64,000 nt of DNA from Arcticibacterium luteifluviistationis (GCF_003258705.1 NZ_CP029480.1:1922001-1986000); one strand, 5' to 3'. Shown: positions 1-9,629, counted from the stretch's first letter. Notes: a model not told the origin generated them from the letters alone. Program-made: numbers and translations.

Positions 1-1
1 G

Positions 2-853
2 TCAGATGGTACTACGGGTTATGAGTTTTTAACTAAAACTACCGATCCTGTTTATGCTATTCAAACTGATCAATATGGATGTAAGTCTGCTAGATCTTCT
101 ACTTTAAGGGCATCTTTTACGCCTACACCGGAACCTCCAGCGGTAACAAGTCTTTTCAATAGTTATGGTGCATGTGATGGTGAATCAATTGTACTTAAGG
201 CTACTTCAGATAATAGGATATTTAGATGGAGTACAGGTGAATGGGGTGACCAACTTGTTATTAATGGAGTAGGAGAGAGGGAGTATAAAGTTTTAACTAT
301 TACTGAAAATGGGTGTGAATCGGATTTCTCAGAACCTATAACCGTAAGCATATTTGAAAGACCTACGCCACCTTCATTGTTTAAGTCAGGTCCTTACTCC
401 GTAGGTGTGTCTGACCTTGAAAATTACGATGGATTTGAATGGTACTTTGAAGGTCAATTATTGGCAGGACAAGAAGAACCAGAAGTGTTAGCAAACAAAA
501 ATGGCTTTTATTCTGTTAAAGGTTATGAAAAGCACCCCGAACCATATACCTCTACTTGTACCTCAAATAATTCTGGATTGTTCTCATATGAAAGAAGTCC
601 TGAACATAATGGATTGATCGTCTATCCCAATCCGGTAGTTGATGGCGAATTTTCCTTAACATCAGATGTTCCTTTGGATGCTATAGTGTCTTTAAAAGAT
701 GCCAAAGGTAGGATTTTGATTAGTCCGTTTGCCATTACTAAATTGAGCTATCCGCAAAAAATTAAGCTCTCTGGAGAAGTGCCTTCAGGTATTTATTACC
801 TTACGCTAGACTACGAAGGGTTGAAAAAAAGATTTAAGTTGTTTTTTGAATAG
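2..853 (+). CDS. T9SS-exported repeat protein, C-terminal part (5' end outside window)
   Basis: The reading frame is open from the first bases of the window to a TAG at 851-853, so this is the last 283 codons of a longer gene. The visible part holds immunoglobulin-like modules of about 80 residues, with the motif ACDGESIVLKATSDNRIFRW followed by a Thr/Asn-rich strand. It ends in a type A T9SS sorting domain of about 75 residues that begins IVYPNPVVDGEFSL and closes with the basic-hydrophobic end KKRFKLFFE. In Bacteroidota such a domain directs export through the outer membrane and usually anchorage to A-LPS. The protein is therefore a surface or secreted protein, possibly an adhesin or enzyme; the functional head is not visible. 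Its 3' end overlaps the oppositely oriented methyltransferase gene by 43 bp. Confidence 0.85.
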   Translation, partial: SDGTTGYEFLTKTTDPVYAIQTDQYGCKSARSSTLRASFTPTPEPPAVTSLFNSYGACDGESIVLKATSDNRIFRWSTGEWGDQLVINGVGEREYKVLTITENGCESDFSEPITVSIFERPTPPSLFKSGPYSVGVSDLENYDGFEWYFEGQLLAGQEEPEVLANKNGFYSVKGYEKHPEPYTSTCTSNNSGLFSYERSPEHNGLIVYPNPVVDGEFSLTSDVPLDAIVSLKDAKGRILISPFAITKLSYPQKIKLSGEVPSGIYYLTLDYEGLKKRFKLFFE

Positions 854-1377
854 TAGTCCCAAATAACAATACCAGCCGATATACTTACATTTAAAGAGTG
901 TTTCGTGCCAAATTGTGGGATTTCTACTATTTCATCAGATATTCGAACAATTTCATCTTCTACGCCAAATACTTCATTTCCAAAAACAAAAGCATACTTG
1001 CTTTCCGAATCGATTTTGAAATTTTCTAGCGAAGTACTCGTATTTGCTTGTTCTATAGAAATGATTTTATAATTCTCATCCTTTAATGCTTTGACGGCCG
1101 CTAGGGTGGTTTCAAAGTAGTTATGTTCTACTGACTCCGTAGCTCCAAGTGCTGTTTTCTCTATTTCTCTGTTTGGAGGCTGACCAGTAATTCCACAAAG
1201 ATAAATTTTGGTAATTCTGAATGCATCTGCCGTTCGGAAAATTGAGCCGACATTTTGAAGGCTTCGGATATTATCAAGGACTAAACAAATAGGAGCTTTA
1301 TTGCTTTTTTTGAATTCTTTTGGGCTAATTCGGCCCAACTCCTCCATGCTTGTTTTTTTTATTTCGGTAGATGGCAT
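811..1377 (-). CDS. TrmH/SpoU-family RNA 2'-O-methyltransferase
   Basis: A 188-residue SPOUT methyltransferase expected to 2'-O-methylate a ribose in tRNA or rRNA with S-adenosylmethionine, in the cytoplasm. All three SpoU motifs are visible: motif 1 (NIRSLQNVGSIFRTADAF, about residues 37-54), motif 2 (FVFGNEVFGV) and motif 3 (IPQFGTKHSLNVSISAGI), which form the trefoil knot and cofactor site. It is short, without the N-terminal substrate-binding domain of RlmB, and resembles the stand-alone RNA methyltransferase common in Bacteroidota. The exact target base cannot be told from sequence. The gene runs opposite to the T9SS gene and their 3' ends overlap; the next gene is divergent at 1419. Confidence 0.88.
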   Translation of the reverse strand: MPSTEIKKTSMEELGRISPKEFKKSNKAPICLVLDNIRSLQNVGSIFRTADAFRITKIYLCGITGQPPNREIEKTALGATESVEHNYFETTLAAVKALKDENYKIISIEQANTSTSLENFKIDSESKYAFVFGNEVFGVEDEIVRISDEIVEIPQFGTKHSLNVSISAGIVIWDYYSKNNLNLFFNPS

Positions 1378-1418
1378 AATAATTGAGTTACTTGATGTAT
1401 ACAGGAATAAGATATCAT

Positions 1419-2702
1419 ATGCGTGTTTTCACATCAATAATACTTCTCACTGCTTTAAGTTTTCAGGGAAAGGCACAAAGTACCTCAACTGACGCCAAAG
1501 CACAAAATAATGAAGCTCAAAATAATGAGATCGTTAACCAACAAATCCAGATTTCAAAAACCGTAGATGACCCAAATTGTCAAACGGATTATGGAAATGA
1601 GGTGAATGTTGTTAATACGGTCATAAAGGGGGCTTCTGAAGGTTGTTTAGAGATTAAAGCAACGGATTATATTGATCTCGGAGAATTCTTTGATTCGGAA
1701 TATGGAAGTACCTTCGATGCTCAAATAGTGAGTGAAATTCCAGGTACAGATCCTGTAGATCCTGGCACAGATCCAGTAGACCCAACTCCAGATACTGAAA
1801 AGCAATGTGAAGACTTTTCGAATCATGGTCCCTCTAATCCCCACCTCTATGCACAGTCTTCTTCAAACTCTTTTGTGGGTGATTTAGTAGCAAAGTACAC
1901 TCCAGAATATAAAATTGAAGGTTTAACGGATTGGAAGTTATTGACTACTGCTGGATCAGTTATTCCCGGTTCCGATAAAAAATATCATTATTATAAAGAA
2001 CCATTTGATGGTTGGGAAAGAAACACATTGTTAAGAACGAAAGCAGGATGTCCAGAGTACAGAGACGTTAGAAGTCAAAAAGTTTATACAAATACTCTTG
2101 AAGAGTGGCATGGTTTACCAACATCTATGCCTAGTATAAATCCTTCTATAAAAGACTACTACATAATGGTTAATTCTGAGCTAGAGGGAAGGCCCTTATG
2201 GAATGACATTCCCGTATATAACCTGTATGCTGATAGAGATATTCCAAACCTAAATGTTAGAGTTAATTGGAATGACTTTTACAGTTTTGAAAAGTACACG
2301 TATCCGCTATTTCAAGTGAGACCTAATAGAGATATGATGATAACTACTTCTTTCAATGTTAAGAAGGACTTTATCATTGATGTATCTGATGATGGTTATC
2401 AAACAGCGTCTCGTTACACCGTTTATAGAAACTATCAAGGAGGTCACTGGAGCACGGCAACTACGCTTACAAGGCATGATGGAAGAGTAACGGTTTCAGT
2501 TCAGGGTATAAACTGGGACACGGATCAGCTCCTGGTTAATGTAAGTACAGGACAAACATATTACAACATTCAACAATTTGGAAACGTTTTTGACTTAGGT
2601 TATTTACCAGATGGTGATTACCAGTTTGCAGTAAAAACTTATCATGGACATACTATCAATGACAGAGTGATTGTAAAAGTAAAACGCCCATCAATTAACT
2701 AA
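1419..2702 (+). CDS. secreted protein of unknown function
   Basis: I chose the ATG at 1419 because it directly precedes a signal peptide (MRVFTSIILLTALSFQGKAQ, cleavage after KAQ or before Q); a TTG at 1383 and an ATG at 1395 would only add residues ahead of it. The mature protein starts with a Thr/Asn/Gln-rich segment and has a short Asp-Pro repeat linker (GTDPVDPGTDPVDPTPD, about residues 118-134) that separates an N-terminal part from a 300-residue aromatic-rich C-terminal part. No T9SS sorting domain, lipobox or known enzymatic motif is seen. The C-terminus looks like a beta-sandwich (GYLPDGDYQFAVKTYHG). It is probably periplasmic or secreted; I do not recognise the family. Confidence 0.75.
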   Translation: MRVFTSIILLTALSFQGKAQSTSTDAKAQNNEAQNNEIVNQQIQISKTVDDPNCQTDYGNEVNVVNTVIKGASEGCLEIKATDYIDLGEFFDSEYGSTFDAQIVSEIPGTDPVDPGTDPVDPTPDTEKQCEDFSNHGPSNPHLYAQSSSNSFVGDLVAKYTPEYKIEGLTDWKLLTTAGSVIPGSDKKYHYYKEPFDGWERNTLLRTKAGCPEYRDVRSQKVYTNTLEEWHGLPTSMPSINPSIKDYYIMVNSELEGRPLWNDIPVYNLYADRDIPNLNVRVNWNDFYSFEKYTYPLFQVRPNRDMMITTSFNVKKDFIIDVSDDGYQTASRYTVYRNYQGGHWSTATTLTRHDGRVTVSVQGINWDTDQLLVNVSTGQTYYNIQQFGNVFDLGYLPDGDYQFAVKTYHGHTINDRVIVKVKRPSIN

Positions 2703-2711
2703 TTTTAAAGG

Positions 2712-3572
2712 CTATTTTATTTCTATTAGGTCGTAATATCTAACGTAGTCAATAAGCATCTTTTGCGGGAAAACTTCCTTGTCAATCCCTTCTTGACCTC
2801 CCCAGTCGCCGCCTACAGCAATGTTAAGAAGTAGGTGTTGTGGTTTGTCAAAAGGCCATTCTTGCCAAGTGTAGCCAGCTTCTTTTTTGAACTCAAATAG
2901 TAATAGGTTATCAATGTAGAATTGGATAGTGTTCGGGTACCAGTCTAATCTATAAGTGTGGTATTCTTCAGAGGCTTTAGCTACAATTTTGTTATTTCCT
3001 TTATTCGTGCCAATTGAATGATTAAATGCTTTGGTGTGTATGTTGGCATGAACCCTGTTTTGGTCATATCCTACGTGTTCCATTATATCTAATTCTCCAT
3101 TATCAGGCCAATAGTTTTCTCCATAGTTTGAGTTCGTGGCAAGGGTCCATATAGCTGGCCAAGTTCCTCTTCCCACAGGCAGCAGTGCTTTAATTTCTAT
3201 GCGACCGTACAAAAAATCTTTTTTATTCTTTGTTACTAGTCTTGCAGATGAGTAAGCCGAGTTGGCATACTTAGCCTCAATAACTAAGTTTCCGTTTTCT
3301 ACATGAGCGTTCTCCAAGTTATCGGTGTAAACCTGAGATTCGTTATTTCCCCAGCCATGTCCTCCTAAGTCATAACCCCAAATATTAGTGTCGGGTTTAC
3401 CATCATTGTCAAACTCATCAGACCAGCTAACATCGTCTTTAAATCCGTATGTTGGAAGCTCTGGCGTTTCAGATAGGTCAACCAACCTTTTGGGTTCTGG
3501 TGTTGATGATGTAGAGCAAAGTGTAAATGTAAAGGCAATTATTGGTAGTAAAAGAAGGGGTACTTTTTTCAT
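2712..3572 (-). CDS. GH16 family endo-beta-1,3-glucanase (laminarinase-like), lipoprotein
   Basis: A 286-residue glycoside hydrolase family 16 enzyme, expected to cut beta-1,3 or mixed-linkage glucans such as laminarin with retention of configuration. The GH16 active-site signature is intact: GELDIMEH places the nucleophile at E160, the helper at D162 and the acid/base at E165; the form with an extra Met between the acids is typical of laminarinases rather than lichenases. Other family landmarks are WSDEFD near residue 50, the GTWPAIW strand, and the C-terminal DYVRYYD. The N-terminus (MKKVPLLLLPIIAFTFTLCS) is a signal peptide with Cys19 as possible lipidation site, though the lipobox (FTLC) is not canonical. 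It starts 56 bp from the divergent isomerase gene, so the two may share a control region. Confidence 0.92.
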   Translation of the reverse strand: MKKVPLLLLPIIAFTFTLCSTSSTPEPKRLVDLSETPELPTYGFKDDVSWSDEFDNDGKPDTNIWGYDLGGHGWGNNESQVYTDNLENAHVENGNLVIEAKYANSAYSSARLVTKNKKDFLYGRIEIKALLPVGRGTWPAIWTLATNSNYGENYWPDNGELDIMEHVGYDQNRVHANIHTKAFNHSIGTNKGNNKIVAKASEEYHTYRLDWYPNTIQFYIDNLLLFEFKKEAGYTWQEWPFDKPQHLLLNIAVGGDWGGQEGIDKEVFPQKMLIDYVRYYDLIEIK

Positions 3573-3589
3573 TTATTTAATATTTTAAA

Positions 3590-3597
3590 TAATTTTA
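3590..3597 (+). promoter_or_regulatory. possible -7 box (TAATTTTA) of the isomerase gene
   Basis: A 7 of 8 match to the Bacteroidota -7 consensus TAnnTTTG lies 31 nt before the ATG at 3629. No clear -33 TTTG box is seen. Weak on its own; it belongs to the window-wide pattern described in the findings. Confidence 0.25.
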
Positions 3598-3628
3598 CTT
3601 AGCTTACTCACTGCAAAAGAAATAATAA

Positions 3629-4525
3629 ATGAACAGAAATAGTACTTCTAGAAGAAAAGCTTTGGGTGCATTGACAGGAATAGCAGGTTTAAGTTTAACG
3701 TCTAGTTTATCCTCAAGATTGTCGGCAGCTGATAAAGTCATGCCTCAAAACCTCAAAGGTTCCGTAAATCATTCGGTCTGTAGGTGGTGTTATAGAGATG
3801 TCGAATTGGATGATTTGGCTAAAGCGGCAGTTGAGATTGGCTTGAGCTCTATTGAACTACTAAAAATAGAAGAATTTAAAAAAGTACAAAAATATGATTT
3901 GTCTTGTGCCATGGTTTCGCCGTCAGGTAGTAATTATAGTATAGGGAATGGTTGGAACAAAAAAGAGAACCATGCTGGAATGACCGAGCTTTATATGCGT
4001 GAGATTGATGAAGCGGCTAAGGTAGGTTTAAAGAATATTATAGTTTTTTCTGGTAATAGAGAGACCAACCTTTCAGACGAAGAAGGACTTGAAAATTGTG
4101 CCGAAGGCTTAAAGAAGGTAATGGCTTATGCAGAAAAAAAGAGAGTAACTCTAGTGATGGAATTGTTGAATTCAAAAGTAAACCATCCAGACTACATGTG
4201 TGATCATACGAGTTGGGGTGTCGACTTATGTCAAAAACTAGATTCTGATAACTTTAAACTCCTCTATGATATCTATCATATGCAAATTATGGAAGGAGAT
4301 GTTATTAGAACCATAAAAGATAACCACAAATATATTGCTCATTATCACACAGGAGGGGTTCCAGGAAGAAATGAGATTGACGAGACACAGGAATTAAATT
4401 ATCCAGCAATAATCAAGGCTATTTTAGATACGGGCTATAAGGGTTTTGTGGGGCAAGAGTTTATTCCGAAAAGAGATAATAAGTTAGCTTCTTTGAAGCA
4501 GGGTGTAACTATTTGTGATATTTAG
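3629..4525 (+). CDS. Tat-exported sugar isomerase, hydroxypyruvate isomerase-like TIM barrel
   Basis: A 298-residue AP-endonuclease-2-like TIM barrel related to hydroxypyruvate isomerase and sugar-phosphate isomerase/epimerases. The N-terminus carries a twin-arginine motif (SRRKALG, R8-R9) followed by a hydrophobic stretch and AADK, so a folded, metal-loaded protein is probably exported to the periplasm. Likely metal ligands sit in VMELLNSK, LLYDIYHMQIMEGD, HYHTGG and GQEF, the positions used by this family for E-D-H-E coordination. It probably interconverts aldose/ketose or hydroxypyruvate/tartronate semialdehyde forms; the substrate is unknown. It is 16 nt ahead of the lamin-tail gene, likely co-transcribed, and divergent from the GH16 gene. 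Confidence 0.82.
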   Translation: MNRNSTSRRKALGALTGIAGLSLTSSLSSRLSAADKVMPQNLKGSVNHSVCRWCYRDVELDDLAKAAVEIGLSSIELLKIEEFKKVQKYDLSCAMVSPSGSNYSIGNGWNKKENHAGMTELYMREIDEAAKVGLKNIIVFSGNRETNLSDEEGLENCAEGLKKVMAYAEKKRVTLVMELLNSKVNHPDYMCDHTSWGVDLCQKLDSDNFKLLYDIYHMQIMEGDVIRTIKDNHKYIAHYHTGGVPGRNEIDETQELNYPAIIKAILDTGYKGFVGQEFIPKRDNKLASLKQGVTICDI

Positions 4526-4540
4526 GCAGAACATTACCAT

Positions 4541-6211
4541 ATGCGAATTTATAATTCTATCAATTATCTGAAATCAATTGCCTTTTTGTTATTCTTTATT
4601 TCTTTACAGAAGGCTGGTTTTGCTCAGGCTAATTATAGAGTTTTAATTACCGAGATTTTTGCAGATCCTACACCTAGCCATGGTTTGCCAGAGAAAGAAT
4701 ACATAGAGTTATATAATAATTCAAATAGCCTAATAGATCTCAAATCCTACGTCTTATACTACAATACCTCTGAAGTTTCCTTCCCAAATGTAGAAATAGA
4801 GGCTGGGGAGTACCTAATAGTTTGCCGAGAGAATAATGTTTCATTTTTAGAGCCTTACGGGAAAGTACTTGGACTTAGTAAGTTTTCCCTTTTAAATGGT
4901 GGAACAAAGTTAAGACTGGAAAACCCTAGCGGTCAATTAGTGCACGAGGTAGTTTATTCTGATGATTGGTATGCTACAGGAAGAGACCAAGGTTATTCCT
5001 TAGAAATGATTGATTTAAGTGCACCATGTCGAGATGCGGAAAATTGGACCTCTTCAGCTTCTGAGCAAGGAGGAACGCCAGGGATGGCAAATGCTTCGGC
5101 TGAGAGCCTAATTGATTTGGAGGGTCCTGTTTTTATCTCCTATAATGATTTGGGTGACAATTCGTATGAATTTATTTTTTCTGAGAAGCTCAACGAGGAT
5201 GTAGAAACGCTAGATGTTGGTGCACAGGAGCTTGACATTCAAGAAGTTCTGTTTTCTACAGTAAATAATAATACCATAAATATTAAGCTTGGCAGTGCTT
5301 TGGCGGAGCGTGGTCTTTTTGACATTACCTTTAATGGCATTGCAGATTGTTCAGGAAACTTGTCTCCAGCTATAATAGTTTCTATCGGGAATATTCCAAG
5401 CCCAGAAGTAGGAAGCTTATTTCTGTCTGAAATACTCTTTAATCCAAAGTCGGGGGGAGAAGATTTTGTTGAGATTTATAACAACTCAGATAAAAATTTT
5501 AACCTAAAAGGACTTGGTTTAACTAAGGGTGATGATGAAATAATAGTGCTAAGCACGGCTAATTTAATCATAGAAGCCAAGAGTTTTCTATGCTTTACAA
5601 AGGACAAAGAAATACTAGTAGAATTTTATCCCAAAGCGGCACTTTATAACATAATTGAAGTAAATAAATTGCCTTCATATAATAATGATGAAGGTGTAGT
5701 GGTACTTGTCTCAGCAGAGGGTTTAGAGCTTGATAGATTTGAATATAATGAAGACTTGCATCACCCCTCGCTTGATGATGTTGATGGTATTTCTTTGGAA
5801 CGAAGAAGCTTTGAAAGTGGATTTAATGACTGGGAGTCTGTTTCTTCCTCCGAAAACTACGCCACACCAGGATATAAGAAATGGAATAATTTAGAAAATA
5901 GCGTTTTCCAAATTATTGTGTTGCCTGAGGTTTTTTCTCCCAATGATGACGGATTTGACGATGAGGTGCTGATTAACTTTCAAATTCATGAAACTGGCAT
6001 TTTGGATGCTAGTATATATGACATTAACGGTAAGCATGTTACGGCCTTATTAAAAGGCCAATATACCACAAACGATGTCGAATTAGCTTGGGATGGCTAT
6101 AATGTCTCCAATGAACCCATGCCTGTGGGTTACTATATTGTCTATGCAGAACTACGAACTGCGACTAAGATTTATAGGAAAAAGCACAAAATGGTCTTGG
6201 GTTTGAGGTGA
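4541..6211 (+). CDS. lamin-tail-domain surface protein with FlgD-like C-terminal sorting domain
   Basis: A 556-residue exported protein. A signal peptide (about residues 1-28, ending GFAQ) is followed by two lamin-tail domains (roughly 33-165 and 290-430), each with the TEIFADP or SEILFNP start, the (I/V)E(L/I)YNNS strand and the ISLER/YSLEM strand. A beta-sandwich of about 90 residues lies between them. The last 85 residues start LPEVFSPNDDGFDDEVLINF and contain ASIYDINGKHV and AWDGYN, matching the FlgD-Ig/gliding-motility-type C-terminal domain that accompanies T9SS cargo. Lamin-tail domains in bacteria are thought to mediate attachment at the cell surface, often with nucleases or hydrolases; no catalytic domain is visible here. 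It probably forms an operon with the upstream isomerase. Confidence 0.82.
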   Translation: MRIYNSINYLKSIAFLLFFISLQKAGFAQANYRVLITEIFADPTPSHGLPEKEYIELYNNSNSLIDLKSYVLYYNTSEVSFPNVEIEAGEYLIVCRENNVSFLEPYGKVLGLSKFSLLNGGTKLRLENPSGQLVHEVVYSDDWYATGRDQGYSLEMIDLSAPCRDAENWTSSASEQGGTPGMANASAESLIDLEGPVFISYNDLGDNSYEFIFSEKLNEDVETLDVGAQELDIQEVLFSTVNNNTINIKLGSALAERGLFDITFNGIADCSGNLSPAIIVSIGNIPSPEVGSLFLSEILFNPKSGGEDFVEIYNNSDKNFNLKGLGLTKGDDEIIVLSTANLIIEAKSFLCFTKDKEILVEFYPKAALYNIIEVNKLPSYNNDEGVVVLVSAEGLELDRFEYNEDLHHPSLDDVDGISLERRSFESGFNDWESVSSSENYATPGYKKWNNLENSVFQIIVLPEVFSPNDDGFDDEVLINFQIHETGILDASIYDINGKHVTALLKGQYTTNDVELAWDGYNVSNEPMPVGYYIVYAELRTATKIYRKKHKMVLGLR

Positions 6212-6322
6212 CTATGCAATCATTTGCACTTTTTTGACCGTAAAAAAAGATTTTGTGTAGATAAAGTTGGATTATGACAGTGTGAATACTTAATATTGCA
6301 TTCTGTCAATGTAGAGTTGACT

Positions 6323-6330
6323 TATTTTTA
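6323..6330 (+). promoter_or_regulatory. possible -7 box (TATTTTTA) of the susC-like operon
   Basis: A 7 of 8 match to TAnnTTTG, ending 26 nt before the ATG at 6357. This is the same spacing seen at other genes in the window. The 145-bp gap before susC otherwise holds only short weak inverted repeats such as TGCAA-tcat-TTGCA at about 6214-6227. Confidence 0.35.
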
Positions 6331-6356
6331 CTTAAACCATTAACCATTTTATTTTT

Positions 6357-9300
6357 ATGAAGGTAAAACTTTACTCGAGATGCTTACTTTTGGTTATGCT
6401 TGGTCTTTCGCTGTCTTTCAGTGATGCCATAGCACAAAGCCGAAGTGTAAGTGGTAAGGTCATCGGAACGGATGACGGGCTTGGAGTTCCTGGTTCTTCT
6501 GTAGTTATCAAGGGTACTACCACTGGTGTAACTACTGATATGGACGGGAATTATTCTATTCAGACTAGAGGTGCTAACGATGTGTTGGTTTTCAGCTTTG
6601 TTGGATATTCTACTCAGGAAATCACAGTTGGAAGTCAGTCTGTTATTAATGTATCGCTTGCACCAGATGCAGCTGCATTAGATGAAATTATTGTTACGGG
6701 ATATTCTGTAACCAATAAAAAAGAGTCTACTGCTGCGGTTTCTATTGTAAAAGCGAAAGATTTGAGAGTAGTGCCATCAGGAAACGTTGAGCAGCAGTTA
6801 GCTGGTCGTGTTGCTGGTGTAACTGTAATTACAAACGGTCAGCCAGGTACGAATTCAACTATTCGTGTTCGTGGTTTTGGAGCGTTTGGAGGTAATGAGC
6901 CTTTAATTATTGTTGATGGAGTACCAACAGGTTCTTCAAACTTCTTATCACCAGATGATATTGAAACTACTACAGTATTGAAAGATGCTGCTGCAGCTTC
7001 TATATATGGTGCTCGTGCAGCTAACGGTGTAATTGTTTACACTACTAAGAGAGGTGCTAAAGGCAAAAGAGCTTTAGAGATTTCTTATGACGGATTATAT
7101 GGTGTAACGGATCCTAATGTAAATGGTGCTCCAGAAATGTTAACTCCTCAGGAGCAAGCAGATTGGACACACATTGCTTATGAAAACAATGCTGCTGCCA
7201 ACGGTACAGCAGTACAATATACACACCCTCAGTATGGTTCTTCAGCTCAGGCTACTTTACCAGACTATCTTCATGCTAATGGAGCTAATGGTGTAAGAGG
7301 TTCTGTAGATTTAGCTGCTATTCAGGCTGCTTATGATGCTGACCCTGAAAACACATTCTTAATTAAGCCAAATTTAGAAGGTACTAACTGGTATGACGCT
7401 ATTACAAGAGTTGCTCAGATTCAGAGACATAGCTTAGGCTTTAATGGTGGAACTGAAAATGGCCGTTACTACATTGGTTTGAATCTTCAAGACCAAAAAG
7501 GAATTATTGTCAATAATAGTTTCCAACGTTACGGAATGCGTGTTAACTCTGAGTTTGACTTAGGAAAAAGATTCAGATTTGGTGAAAATATGCAATTCAC
7601 TTACACAAGTATTAAAGGACAAGCTGGTGGAAGTAATGGTCAAGGGTCTGCAGATGATGAGTCTCAGCTGTTAGCTGCTTATCGTATGCCTACTGTAATT
7701 CCTGTTTATGATGAGTTTGGAAGTTTTGCTTCTACTAAGGCTGCGGGTTTTAATAATCCAAGAAACCCACTTAGAAGTTTAACTAATGATGTTGAAAATG
7801 ATCAAACTTTTGGCTTTGGTGCTTTTGGTAATGTTTATTTAGAGTTTGACCCTATTAAGAACTTAACGTTACGTTCTTCTTTAGGTGGTTCTATTAGCAA
7901 TAACTATTACTATGGTTATGGTTACAGATACTTAGGAGATTCTGAGCCTCAAGCTTCGAATTCATTTAACGAAGGTGCAGGATTTAACATGCAATGGGTA
8001 TTAACTAATACTGCTAATTACAAAATTGACCTTGGTCAGAGTAAAATTAACTTACTGGTAGGTCAAGAAGCCTTGAATGATGGTCAGGGAAGATACATTA
8101 GTGGTTCAGGTATTAACCCTTTTACTATGGATGTAGATTACGTAAACCTTACGTTAGTGCAAAGTCCAGTAGTTAACTCTGGTCTTTACAGTGGTGTTAA
8201 TTTCTCTTCTTACTTCGGTAAGGTTGATTATAACCTAATGGATAAGTATTTCGTTACTGGTGTACTTCGTCGTGATGGTGCTTCTAGATTTGGTGCTAAT
8301 AACAGATACGGGGTGTTCCCTGCATTCTCTGCTGGTTGGAGAGTTTCTGACGAAGAGTTTATGAAAGACTTATCTTTCATAACGGATTTAAAAGTTCGTG
8401 CAGGTTGGGGTTTAATGGGTAACTCAAATAACGTTAGTCCAAATAATCAATATTCTCTTTATGCTCAAGGAACTGGAACTTCTTTATATCCAATAGGTGG
8501 TCAAAGCTCAGGTGCTGACCCAGGATACTACAAGTCAAGAATTGGTAACCCAGATGCAAAATGGGAAACATCAGAAACTGCAAATATTGGTTTCGATGCA
8601 ACATTTGCTAATGGTAAATTCGAGGCTGTTTTAGACATTTGGCAAAAAACTACGCGTGATTTACTTTATACTGTGCCTCTTCCTGCTGTAGTAGGACCTA
8701 ATTCTTCTGCTCCTTCTGTAAATGTTGGAGAAATGGTTAACAAAGGGATTGATATCCAGTTAATTAATAGAGGTAACCTTACTAGTGCTATTAAGTATAA
8801 CTTAACAGTTAACGGTTCATTTTTAAAGAATGAAATTGTAGAATTAGCTCCTGGTGTTCCTTATTTTGATGGTGCTGCTTATCGTGGAATTCAAGCAACT
8901 AGAAATCAGCCAGGTCAAAGTATTTCTTCTTTCTTTGGTTACAAAATGATTGGATACTTCAATACTCAAGGAGAAGTTGATGCTCATCCTGCTCAAGAAG
9001 GTGCTGCTGTTGGTAGATTTAAGTATGAAGATGTTAATGGTGATGGTGTAATTACGCCAGATGATAGAACATTCATTGGTTCTCCTGTTCCAGACTTTAC
9101 TGGTGGTATTAACTTCGGTATTGAATTTGGAAACTGGGATGTGAATACTTATTTCAATACGTTTATTGGAAACGAAATTTGGAACCAGTCTAAGTGGTTT
9201 ACAGACTTCCATGGTACATTTGAAGGCTCTGGTAAAGGTGTTAGAGCTAAAGAATCTTGGACTCCAGAATTGGGAGATAATGCATTAGCTCCTATCTGGG

Positions 9301-9596
9301 AATCAGCTACTAATCTTAGTACTTCTGGTGTTGGAAACTCTTGGTATGTAGAAGATGGTTCTTATTTCAGAATGCAAAACTTATCTGTTGGATATTCTCT
9401 AGACCAAAGAATTGCTGAGAAATTAGGTTTAAGCAGAGGTCGTATCTCGATTTCTGGTAATAACTTGTTTACGCTTAGTGGTTACTCAGGATTAGATCCA
9501 GGAGTAGGTGGAGATGCTGATTCTAACTTTGGAATCGACGTTGGTAACTTCCCAGTTACAAGAAGTTTTAACGTAGCGTTAAATCTTGGATTTTAA
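6357..9596 (+). CDS. SusC/RagA family TonB-linked outer-membrane transporter
   Basis: A 1,079-residue SusC-type TonB-dependent receptor that imports oligosaccharides or peptides across the outer membrane together with the SusD-like lipoprotein encoded next to it. Visible parts are a signal peptide (1-26, ending DAIAQ), a carboxypeptidase-regulatory-like beta-sandwich (about 29-115, SVSGKVIGTDDG...DGNYSI), the family hallmark LDEIIVTGYS just before the plug (about 116-230, with QLAGRVAGV, IRVRGFGA, PLIIVDGVP and SIYGARAANGVI), and a barrel of about 850 residues ending RSFNVALNLGF. There is no N-terminal STN domain, so signalling to an anti-sigma factor is not expected. The substrate is unknown; no glycoside hydrolase lies in the same operon. 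It is followed 33 nt later by susD. Confidence 0.95.
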   Translation: MKVKLYSRCLLLVMLGLSLSFSDAIAQSRSVSGKVIGTDDGLGVPGSSVVIKGTTTGVTTDMDGNYSIQTRGANDVLVFSFVGYSTQEITVGSQSVINVSLAPDAAALDEIIVTGYSVTNKKESTAAVSIVKAKDLRVVPSGNVEQQLAGRVAGVTVITNGQPGTNSTIRVRGFGAFGGNEPLIIVDGVPTGSSNFLSPDDIETTTVLKDAAAASIYGARAANGVIVYTTKRGAKGKRALEISYDGLYGVTDPNVNGAPEMLTPQEQADWTHIAYENNAAANGTAVQYTHPQYGSSAQATLPDYLHANGANGVRGSVDLAAIQAAYDADPENTFLIKPNLEGTNWYDAITRVAQIQRHSLGFNGGTENGRYYIGLNLQDQKGIIVNNSFQRYGMRVNSEFDLGKRFRFGENMQFTYTSIKGQAGGSNGQGSADDESQLLAAYRMPTVIPVYDEFGSFASTKAAGFNNPRNPLRSLTNDVENDQTFGFGAFGNVYLEFDPIKNLTLRSSLGGSISNNYYYGYGYRYLGDSEPQASNSFNEGAGFNMQWVLTNTANYKIDLGQSKINLLVGQEALNDGQGRYISGSGINPFTMDVDYVNLTLVQSPVVNSGLYSGVNFSSYFGKVDYNLMDKYFVTGVLRRDGASRFGANNRYGVFPAFSAGWRVSDEEFMKDLSFITDLKVRAGWGLMGNSNNVSPNNQYSLYAQGTGTSLYPIGGQSSGADPGYYKSRIGNPDAKWETSETANIGFDATFANGKFEAVLDIWQKTTRDLLYTVPLPAVVGPNSSAPSVNVGEMVNKGIDIQLINRGNLTSAIKYNLTVNGSFLKNEIVELAPGVPYFDGAAYRGIQATRNQPGQSISSFFGYKMIGYFNTQGEVDAHPAQEGAAVGRFKYEDVNGDGVITPDDRTFIGSPVPDFTGGINFGIEFGNWDVNTYFNTFIGNEIWNQSKWFTDFHGTFEGSGKGVRAKESWTPELGDNALAPIWESATNLSTSGVGNSWYVEDGSYFRMQNLSVGYSLDQRIAEKLGLSRGRISISGNNLFTLSGYSGLDPGVGGDADSNFGIDVGNFPVTRSFNVALNLGF

Positions 9597-9629
9597 TTAA
9601 AAATCATTCTTACAATTTTTTAAATAAAA

